Of a stretch of DNA of 23,611 nt, positions 8,980-18,200 are shown piece by piece (position 1 is the first letter of the stretch; each line of letters starts with the position of its first letter). The translations under genes were made by a program, and so were the position numbers. Source of the DNA: Auxenochlorella pyrenoidosa (taxonomy: Eukaryota > Chlorophyta > Trebouxiophyceae > Chlorellales > Chlorellaceae); the NCBI GenBank assembly GCA_001430745.1, contig KQ481993.1, positions 1,095,721 to 1,119,331 of the forward strand, given 5' to 3'. The notes under the pieces were generated by a model. The model searched no databases. It was not told where the DNA came from and saw only the letters and a list, made by a program, of their open reading frames with translations.

Positions 8980-11116
8980 TCACGGACCCCACAGGAGCGC
9001 CCACAGGCGCCGGCTGCCCAGTAGCTTCTCGGCGGGTAGCGGCGGCGGCGGCTCGTCTGCAGAATAGACGCTGTTGTAGTGGATCTGCATCAAGGCCAGG
9101 GGCAGACATATGATCACATGTTCAACATGCCCAGTGCAGCCCCCATGCAGCAAACAGCGGCAGCCCGTGCGCGGCCCTCGATCACACCAAGGACACATCG
9201 CTACAGCGACCTGCGCCCCACCTCTGCAAAGAAGGAGAGCAGCAACACCCGGCTGCTCTTCAGCTGCCGGGGCTCAATCTCTAAGAAGTCGGCCGACTCA
9301 AACGAGGTGAGCACCCAGATTTGCAGGCCAAAGGCGTCCGCGGCAGCCTGTGCGGGTCCAGGCAGCGGTTTGGGAGAAGGGCGGGCCTGGTGAGCCGCAG
9401 CGACCCGGAAACAAAGTCACGAGGCTGCAGCAGGGCGGCCTGCTCGCGGCTGGCGCCGCCTGCCACCTGCAGGCGTCCCCACATAGTGCGCAGCCGGCAC
9501 AGAACATTGGCTGGAACCGCAAAGCGGTGCTGTCCTGTTTGACACGGCATGCACTAGGGAGGCTGACATCGCCAGAAACGGGAGCCTGGTGTGAGAGGGG
9601 GCCACCCAACCTGCAGCGTGACGTGGTCTCCCCAGGTGCTGCTGCGCGCCATGTCGGCCACGTACTGCCGGAAGTCCCCTGCAGGGCGCGCGTGGCACAG
9701 CCAGGCCCGGCTGTCAGCGTGCTGCGGCCGCAGCATGGTCCCTATCATGCATGATGCATGCCGGCCCGGTGCGCGCCAGGTGAGGAAGCCAGCAGGAGGC
9801 TGTCCCTGCGCTGACTGATGCCGCCAGCCGTGGGGAGCATGGCGCAGCGCCGTCCTACCTGGCACATGGTCGCGGTACCACTCTTGGTGCGCCTTAAGCT
9901 GCTGGCAGACCACCTGGCGTACAAAGGAATGCAGCCGCGGCGTGCTGCACCGGGGGGGCGGGGCAGAGCCGGGAGGCAAGCACAACGCATCGTGCAGCCG
10001 CGTGGCCACCTGCCGGGGTGGCTAGCTTCGGCTCATGTCCACGCAGAGCGTCAGCCGGAAGTAAACAGGGGCAGCTCGCTGAACACAGGGACCCGGCATG
10101 CCACCAGATGGCCACAGCACAGCCGGCGCGGGCTGCTGGTCGCAGGCACTGATGTTGCGGCTGCGTGGATGAACCCCCCGAGCCGGCCCCTCACCGGTAC
10201 AGCTGGTCGCTGAGGGAGCGGAACTGGCAGGCGCCATCTCCCTTGACCACCCGCTCGGTCAGGCAGTACAGCCGGAGCCGGCGCTCCAGGAGCGCCCTGC
10301 CAGTGGGCCCCACCGGCGCCGCCCCGGCGGCATCAGCTGCGGCGGTGGCCTCACTGGGGTTGACTTGGGGGACGAGCTGCGGGTGCGTGACGGGGTAGGC
10401 CAAGGCGGGAGGGGGGCCATGTGGCGCTGGGCACCATGGGCAGGCTGCCCTTGCAGGAACAAGCTCTAAAATGCACTGCACCCAGGGGTGAGGTCTTCAG
10501 TGGGCGATGCCCCTCCTGCCCCACGTGTGTGCAGCCCCCTCACCTTGGCAAACGATGCCCCCGCCAGGCCTGAGAGCTTTTCCGAGAGCGTCCGCACCAG
10601 CGGCGACTCGGCCAACATGCCGGGCAATGCAGCCAGGTGCGCTGCAGCAGCGGGGCTTGGCGGGTTGACTCATCCCTTGGAGCATCGAGCGGCACCTGCC
10701 GGAAGCGCCTTTGCCAGGAGGACCTGCTGATGCCCGCCTATCCTACCTCTTTCTTCCCCGTTGAGCTGCTCCAGCTCCTCCTCCTGCAGCTCTCTCGCCA
10801 GCTGCTCATCCCGGCGTGACACAGCCTCGAGCTGGGCGGTGCCGGCCTCGCCGCCGCTGCCGCCGCTGTAGCTGACGACAACCACTTCACCGCTCTCCGG
10901 GAGGGGCGGGGCCGAGGGCGGCGAGTCTCGATCATGCCGGTGACCTTCTTGGTGCTCAGAAAAGCTGTCCTCTTCGTCTTGCAGTGCACTTGCTATGGCC
11001 GCGTCGTCCGCGGTATCGTGCCCGCGGGGCACAGCCAGAACAACTTGGACCGTGCGACTGTCCATGCTTTTGTCGAGAGGGCGCTCTGATTGGCGCAAGG
11101 GCTCCTCGCCTGCCAT
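8980..11116 (-). CDS. OTU-domain cysteine protease (deubiquitinase), plant OTU9-12 type
   Basis: Seven exons in phase: 11116-10747, 10641-10544, 10376-10195, 9944-9859, 9678-9611, 9347-9222 and 9084-8980, giving 344 residues. A stop lies in frame upstream of the ATG. Residues 195-320 follow the plant OTU family closely: RLRLYCLTERVVKGDGACQF, RSLSDQLYRTP, SFVRQVVCQQLKAH, STWGDHVTLQAAADAFG, VLLLSFFAEIHYNSVY. Catalytic residues are Cys206 in GDGACQF (with Asp203) and His312 in IHYNSVY. Most relatives have GDGNCQF; Ala in place of Asn is also seen in other OTU groups, so activity is likely kept. The N-terminal 120 residues are acidic and contain two helices resembling ubiquitin-interacting motifs, DDAAIASALQDEED and DEQLARELQEEE; that is a weak call. 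Expected role: cleavage of ubiquitin chains in cytosol or nucleus. Confidence 0.87.
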
Positions 11117-11290
11117 CTTGGGTGGTGGCGCCAGGCTGGCCGACTGGCCGCTGAAGCCCGGGAGATGGACATCCTTGCCTTCTGTTCACAGGTTCATGAA
11201 GTTCACCAGGTCAAGGAGGATAGAATCATGTGATGCTCTTGCAACAGATGCTGCGCCATGCACCCGCAGGCTGACTCAACCCGCGGCTGC

Positions 11291-14200
11291 TCAGTGCGCC
11301 TGCTCCGCCGCCCCTCCTTCCCCGCCCTGCTGGTGGCCCTGCAGCATCTCCAGCTTGCCCTCCAAGGTGTGCACCAGCTACGGCAGAGGGATTGGGACCG
11401 AGAACATGTAGCCTCAGACTGCGAGGCGTCAAAAACATAACATTTGCGGCCATCCAGCTTCTGGTCTCGGCTCTGCATCCCCACAGCAGAGCATCGCCGG
11501 CGAGAACTGACTTCTGAATGCTGCCCTGGGAATGCACACGGTCCCGACCTGCAAGGATGTATTCGCATCCCAACCCGACATCCCGCCCTCCCAACCTCAT
11601 CGCACCTCGTCGTAAGCCGACAGGTGGCGCTCCGCCGACGCCAGCTGCTCCCGAAGCGTTGCCAGCTCGTCCGCCATGCTCATGGCAGCGCGGGCGCCCT
11701 CTGCCAGCTGGCGCTTGCCAGAGCCTCGGGGCCTGCCGCGCGCACGGCGCACTGCCGAGTTGACCGTGCCGCTGGCGCCCCTGACCTCTGGTTGCACCTC
11801 GGGCAGGCTGCCTGGCCCACCCTGGTGTGCAAAGGACTCCGTGCTGCCACCAAGCACGGCCTCTGCACCCGCCTCCCCGCCCTCAAGGCTGCCGGCGGCC
11901 GCCGCGCCCGCCCTGCGTCCCTCTGCCTCTGCCGCCTGCAGCTGCGCCTGCCGGCCCTGCTGATCCTGCAGCAGCTGCCACTCCAGATCACGGGCATACT
12001 GCTGGACCTGCAGGAGGGGGGGGGGCAGAGAAAGGCGGTTGCAGCGAGGGACCTGGCATTCTCACAAACGCCGGCGAGCGGCGAGGGTGACAGCTGGCTA
12101 ACAGGGGCAGGAAGCCCCCGCCAGGGCGGGGCGACAACGAGCGCGACAGCAGGCTGTTGCATCACTGCTGTTGTATCCCTGTCGACATGATGAAGTGAGG
12201 ACGGCACGGCGGGCAGGCACCTGAGGCAGGCGGCGGGCATCCACCCGAGCCAGGTCCAGCTGTGCCTGCAGGGGCACAGGCTGGCGCAAGGGAAGCTATC
12301 CTAAGAGGGGAGCATTGCCGCTGGGATTTGCGGCCCTCGCCGGCAGACGCGCTGAGCCAACGACAACTGCCGTCAGCGCCAGGATGAATGTTTGTGACGC
12401 ACGCCCACCCTGTTCCTTCATGCAGTGTGCTCGCTGCGCGTGGCAAGCCCCCCCGAGCCGACCTGCAGCGCAGACATGCTGTCGCCGCGCTCCCGCAGCT
12501 CAGAGCGCAGGTGCTCCACCTGCACAAGGCAGGCGCACAAGGGGCAGCCAAGGCTGTGGGGCATGCAAGCCAGTCGAGCAGTGTCAAGGCAAGCACGAGT
12601 GCCTTCGCACCTCCTGCTGCTGCTCCGCAGCATCCTGGGCCTGCCGCTGCAGCAGGTCCACCCGCGACTGCAGCGCGGCCGCCAGCTCCAGTGCGTTGCT
12701 GGTCGGGGGGGGGGGGGGGGGGGGGGCGCGGTGTAGGATCTTGGCTGCACCGCCATCAACAGCCCAAGGTGCGAATGCAGCTGCTCCCAGCACTTCGCAG
12801 CGTGATGGTGTCGCAGTGCAAACCAGGCCTTGCCTGGCTCGCTGCACGGCAGAGGAGGAGCATCAGCTGCGAACCGTTCACATGGCTGACATTCTGGCAA
12901 ACAGCCAGCATTCCCAGGCCGCTACCCAGTTTCGTCACATCATGTCAGCAGCGCAGGGCAGCCGGGGCCCCACCTGCGGTCCAGCGGGCGCTCGTTGTAG
13001 CCGTCGCCCTCGTTCTCTGTGGAGGCGTCGGTGGGGCACTCCTCCCCAGATGCAGCAGGCGAGGGCACCGCCGCAGCGTTGAGGGCGTTGTTGAGGGTGC
13101 CCACCAGCCGCTGCAAGGCACAGGCAGAGAGGCTGCAGCGGCAGCATCAAGCCCGGCACCGATGGGCGGACTGCTGCAACTGTCTTGCAGCGCCTGCCCC
13201 GGCAATGCCTGTTGGCCTCGCACACAGCTCATGTTTCCCCCTCAATTAGCCCACCTTCTCCTGCTCATGGTGCTCCTCCAGCGCTCGCTCCAGCTCTTCA
13301 CGCTGCGCCCTGAGCTGCTCAACCTCCCTGCCGGCATTGCTTCCATCCCCCTCCTCTGTTGGCGGTGCAATGCTTGCCGCACTTGCAGCGGTGGCAGCAG
13401 CCTCTTCCAGCTGCCGCCGCAGGCGGTCCACCTCCCGCCTGGCCTGCGGGGCGAAAGTGAGCTGGAGGGCCTGTCGTGGGCGGGCAGGAAGGGGAAGGAA
13501 AGGGAGCATCCGCCGGGGGCCAGCCTGCCTGAAGCCGCAATGGACAGCTGTTCTGTGCAGGACAGGAAAAGCAGAGTTGGCCGGTGGGTGTCCCCCTCAC
13601 CTGATCTGCCTCTTGCAGCGCCTCGCCGCGCTTGCAGATGACCTTGCTGCAGGGCAGGCACGCGTGGGTGCACCGCATGGCGGTGGAGCAGCGCAAAGCA
13701 GCACGTTGCAGTATTGTTGCACCGCCGGCTGCTCCCAGCAACAAGCATTCAGGAGCCAGAGGAGCGCTGTATCCACTAAGCTCTGCTTGCCGCACCTGCA
13801 GCGCACCCCGCCGCACCCAAACAGCACTCACTGCAGGTGCTCCGCCGCCGCGTCCAGCCGGTTCTTTGCCGCCCGATCGTTCTCAAGCAGGTGGTGCCGC
13901 AGCTCCTGGAAGCGCCGCACCAGCGGGGCTAGCACCTGCCGTAGGCCAATACCCCCACAAACTGCTCAATTATGATTTTGAGCCGAGTTGTGTTCTTGGG
14001 AGGCTGAACGCTTCCAAGGACGGGCATCATGATGCATCTGCCCTCTGCCACAGCCCGCAGCCACGTGGGTGCACCCAAGCCAGCACAAGAGCCTTCCCAC
14101 CTGCCAAAGCGTGACCGCAAAGGCAGCCACCCCGCCCATGGCGGCCCAGACAAACTGGCGCCGTGCCAGGGCGCTGCCTGCAGCCGCGGCCACCGCGCAC

Positions 14201-14797
14201 AGCAGCAGGGGCAGCCAGGTGCGCAGCGGGGCTTCCCGGGCCAAATAGCCCACCTGGGCCAGGAGGAAAGCTGGAAGATGGCCTCAAATTGATTTAGAGA
14301 GCTGTGCCCGTGATCATGCAGGTTTGGAAGGCAGCCCACAAATGGAATGGGAAGCACTGTGGATGGGTTCCAGAGATCTCTAACAACTCATTGCCATTCA
14401 TGAAATCCCGGCACCGCATGCGCACCTCTGTCTTGGACTGGTGCAGAGAGCTGGCTGTGGCGGCCAGTGCGGCGGCGGCGGCGGCTGCCACCTCGCGGTC
14501 TGTCGGCTTGCCATGCTCCTCTTTCAGCGCCTCGACCGCCTTATCCACCACCCACTTGGGCGTGGCTGCGCAGCAGGGCTGCAACAGACCAGGAACGGGC
14601 GCCCGGCTGCAGCCGTGAAGCAGCCTGAGCGGCGGCGGGCGCCGCAGGCACGGTCTAACAGCGGAGCTAGGCAGCAGCCAGGTGGTCCCTGGCGCTCCAA
14701 GGCTGTTCACGAGGCGCAGCCTGGGTGTGGGGTTGCGCTGCACTCGAGGCAGTGCCTGCCCACCTGCCTGGAGGGCTGCAGCTGGTTGGCAGAGCAT
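11291..14797 (-). CDS. Membrane-anchored coiled-coil protein, possible organelle targeting
   Basis: Eleven exons in phase: about 14797-14426, 14253-14101, 13935-13832, 13646-13601, 13443-13255, 13110-12974, 12698-12611, 12519-12463, 12265-12221, 12007-11606 and 11377-11291, giving about 559 residues. The N-terminal 90 residues are rich in Arg, Ser, Pro and Leu, as in plastid transit peptides. Residues about 137-153 and 158-174 are two hydrophobic segments separated by ARRQ, so a membrane hairpin or a single long anchor. The rest is charged and heptad-rich, for example EVDRLRRQLEEAAA, EVEQLRAQREELERALEEH and VEHLRSELRERGD, so a long coiled coil is likely, interrupted by an acidic linker and a basic patch RRARGRPRGSGKRQ in the ninth coding block. 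The layout recalls plastid filament-like proteins such as MFP1 and golgins with the anchor moved, but I cannot assign a family. The start is uncertain: the frame is open to 14890 and a further 5' exon is possible. Confidence 0.62.
12705..12726. repeat. 22-base G homopolymer beside a splice acceptor
   Basis: On the minus strand this is an uninterrupted C run that ends six bases before the exon: C-run, then GACCAG, then the exon coding NALELAAALQ. It therefore forms the whole pyrimidine tract of intron 6 of the coiled-coil gene. Its exact length may be misread in assembly. Confidence 0.8.
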
Positions 14798-15272
14798 TGT
14801 GCCTGAAGATTGTGGAAATGAGCAGGCACTGATGACTGCAGCAGTGGTGTTTAATGGCACAGCACAGGCCAGCACGAAGGCCCATTGCATCTGTCAAGGT
14901 GTCAGAGCTAGTGTGGGTGCGTGAGCAGAAGGGTTTACATTGCAACAATTGAACTCTGCTACTGTGGGCTTGTGAGTAGACATATTCTCATTGCAACAAC
15001 TGCATCCTCTGCCTAGCTCATGCATTGCGCTGCTTGTGGAAGTGAAGGTTAGGTCCATAATTTGAGGCGAGTAGGCCAGCAGAACCATCTAGGAACCTCG
15101 GGCAAGCACCCAGATGAAAGACTGCTGCCGCTGAAGTGGTGCAGCGCTTGAACGGGGCAGCGCAACCCAGCGTGCTGCCGCCGCTCGCTGCCTGGCCCCA
15201 CTTCAATCGCTGATCACACACTAGCTAATATATCGTTCGAATGCACGCATCTGAACATCCATAGACGGCGAA
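14798..15272. promoter_or_regulatory. Divergent promoter region between coiled-coil gene and FANCI
   Basis: The two genes are transcribed away from each other from these 475 bases, so both promoters should lie here. The region is less GC-rich than the flanking exons. TAATATAT at 15226-15233, about 40 bases before the FANCI start codon, could be a TATA-like or initiator element for FANCI. A diverged 51-base tandem repeat sits in the middle. Confidence 0.5.
14911..15012. repeat. Diverged 51-base tandem repeat in divergent promoter
   Basis: Two adjacent units. Shared blocks at the same offset are TGTGGG (near 14912 and 14963), GTGAG, and CATTGCAACAA (14938 and 14989), followed by CTCTGC. The remainder has drifted. 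Confidence 0.65.
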
Positions 15273-18200
15273 ATGGAGGAGCGAGAGGGCCTTCTGGCCG
15301 CAGCCCGCTCGTTCGCTGTCAAGAGCGGGGAGGACAAAGTGGCTGCAGGTCAGCGCCTGCAGCAGTTAGTCCTGAAGATCACTCCCGAGGCGGTGCGCGC
15401 AACCGTGCGTGCCCTGCGAGACGACCCGGCGGTGAGCTTCTGCTGCAAGCCAAGCAGGGCCTTGACAGGCTGCCTGCACTTGATCGTGGGTCATGTACAC
15501 CGCCATGCTCCAGGACGCCACTGCTGGCCACCGCCGCCGCTGCCGCCTGCCTCCAGCTGCTGCCAGCTGCCGCTGCCAGCCTCCCAAGCTGTTGCTCTCT
15601 GTCTTCCCCCATGCAACAATACACACCTAAAGGCTTAATGCTGCAGAAATGTTCTCTTCAACTCCATGCCCCGCAGGAGTATGTGCGTGCCGTGCTGGTG
15701 GCCGCACGGCCAGGCCTAGCTGCCGCCCCGCTTGCGGCGCAGGACGCGAGCGGGCTGCTGGCCCGACGCCTGGCGGCCTACAAGGCCAGCCTGGCGCTGC
15801 TGGCCGTGGATCAGCAAGAGAGAGGGGGCAGCGGCAGCGGCGACGACATGGACGGGCGGGGCCGGGGGCTGGAGGAGAAGGCGGCGGCGACGCTGGTGTC
15901 GGTGCTGGAGGCAGAGCTGGGCGGCATCACCTCGGCACCCGACCTCACCGAGGTGCGTGCAGCTTCTTCATTTGTGAGAAGAGGCAGAGGCAATGTGTGT
16001 TCTTCTGTTACGAATCAACAATTCCATCAATCCAACTGGCATCACTGGTACCTCAGCAGCGTCTGCAAATTGATGGGTTTTGGGTGCCTGCCTGCCAGCC
16101 TGCCTGCGCGCCTGTGGCCTGCACAGAACCCGTGTTGTGCCCTCTTTGCCGCCATCTGCCCAACGCGGCTGTGCTGCCCCTGCCCATGTCGCCGCGCCAA
16201 TCAGGTCACCGAGAAGGCGATGGAGGCATTTGAGGGCGGCTCCCCGCTGGGCTGCGTGGCGCTGGAGCTGCTGCCCAAGGCGCTGACGCTGCTGCAGGTG
16301 CGCACTGGCGCCCTGGGGCTGCCCGCTTTGCGCTCGGTGCCCGCGTGGCGTAGTCTGCATGCAGGGCCCTGGCATCCAGGCTTGCATCGGCAGGTGGTGG
16401 GAAGGGCTTGCAGCCTGCAAGCCGGGCAGCGCAGCGCTCTGGTCAGCAAGCCCCTGTCCACCGTGCAGATGGCGGGCGGGGGCGAGGCCGACCAGGTCGG
16501 CTCCAGCGCCTGCACCGGCATCATCAACCGCGTCTGCCAGTACAGCTGGCCGCTGGGGAGCATCGGCAAGGTGCTGGCGGTGCTGCGTGACTTCCCGCTG
16601 TGAGCAGCTCCCCACCCCTAAGCCTAGGGGACTGCTTGACCGTGTGTGTGGGTGTGGATGTATGTGTTGGTGGGGGTATGTGGGTGGGGAGAGGGCAACT
16701 CAAACAAGATGCCAAGGCGCAGGGAGTTTTGTGCCTGGCAGGGCTTTCTTCTGGTCTGTGTGTCCCTCCACAGCGGCTCCCTCCCCCGGCGCTGCACAGG
16801 TCCCAGGAGGGCCTGGCGCGGGTGGTGGCGCAGGCCGGGCAGCGCGCCCGGCTGGCAGACGTGCAGGACCTGCCCGCCATCGTGCACCAGCTGCTGATGC
16901 TGTCGACGCGGGGCTGCCGCGAGGCGGTGCTCACGGTGGGCGGCGCCAGGCTGGCATGGCTGCACCGCCTGGCAGACCAAAGAGACGGGCTGCACAGTGC
17001 GTCGGCCAGGCTGCGCGCTGGGTTGCCAACAGCAGACGCTTGCACACCCGGCGCCCTTCGACGTCTATTTGGCTGCCGCTTGCTGCTTGCCATCCTGCAG
17101 GAGATCATGCGCCTGTTTGACCACAAGGAGGCCTCAACTGAGGAGCCCAACCAGCGGCGCCAGCTGCTAGAGGTGCAGGGACTGGGTGAGACGAGAGCAG
17201 GGGGCGGCATGGCCGGCTGTTGGGCTGCACTTGCTGTTTGCGGCAAGGCAGGCTTGAGGCGTTGTGCAGGGCAGGCAGTGACCGGGGAGGCAGCACGCCA
17301 GCATGCTGGGCATTGCCGGGGCATGGAATGGCCTGCGCAGCGCTCCTGCGGCACCTGGGTGTGCTCTGTTTGTGTGGCGCGCCTCTCTCTCCGCCGCTCC
17401 AAACTTGCTCCTCCGCCATATCCTTACCCGTGCAATGTTCCAGCGCTGCTGCACATGGATATGGCGGTGAAGCATGATGCAGAGCTGGGCGTGGTAGGTG
17501 CTGCCTGGCCTGGCAAATCAGCTTACAAGCGGTGTGGAACAGTGTGAGCCAGGCGCAAGCAGTGTGGCCCGAAAGGCACAGGCATGAACTTGTAGATGAT
17601 CGCACTAGGGCTCAATCCTTTGCCCCAGGTCTATGGTTGCAGGCCTGGCTGCGCCAGCTGCGCAGCGATGCGCCGCCGCGCTTGTCTGCGTTCGGCCTTG
17701 CCATTTCCTTCATGCTGGCAGGCATACAGCGCTTTGAGCAGCCGGTCACAGGTGAGGGGCCCGTAATCAGGGGAAAGAACCGTGGTGATTGGACTACGGG
17801 CCCCTGTTGGGGGCCCTTACTTGTGTTGGTCAAGGCGCTGCCATGCGCGTCCACCTGCACGCCCGCCTGGCTGCCTGCCTGCCTGCTGCCCTCCCTTGCG
17901 CACCTGGTCAACCCTGGGAACAAAGCAAAACCCCATATTTTGGCTCTTCCGTCTGCTAGATGCCATCAAGTCGCTCATCCTTGGCGCCTACCAGGATGCT
18001 GCCTCGCTGGCAGGCGCCCCCTGGCTGCCCCAGCCCAGCAGCAGCAGCGGAGGCGTCACCTTGCTGGGCGCCGCACAGGCAGCCGCGCTGCGCTCCGCTC
18101 TGCTGCAGTGCACGCGCAACAGCGGGCACAACCAGGCAGGCATTGCCCAGGCCATTGCGCAGCTGGCATCGAGCCTCATAGAGGCCGGCAGCGGCGGCGG

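Noticed and set aside
12388..13641. Plus-strand open frame of 417 codons opposite the coiled-coil gene
   Set aside because: It crosses eight exon-intron borders of the minus-strand gene, has no family motif, and high GC content makes long antisense frames common.
16620..16690. GTGTGGGTGTGG-rich stretch as telomere-like DNA
   Set aside because: Irregular units, short, and placed within FANCI intron 4; it does not match the plant or algal telomere repeat.
16600..17547. Plus-strand frame of 315 codons read as one exon
   Set aside because: It is a different frame from FANCI in the conserved blocks; the conserved residues appear only with introns 16600-16799, 16936-17100 and 17186-17443 removed.
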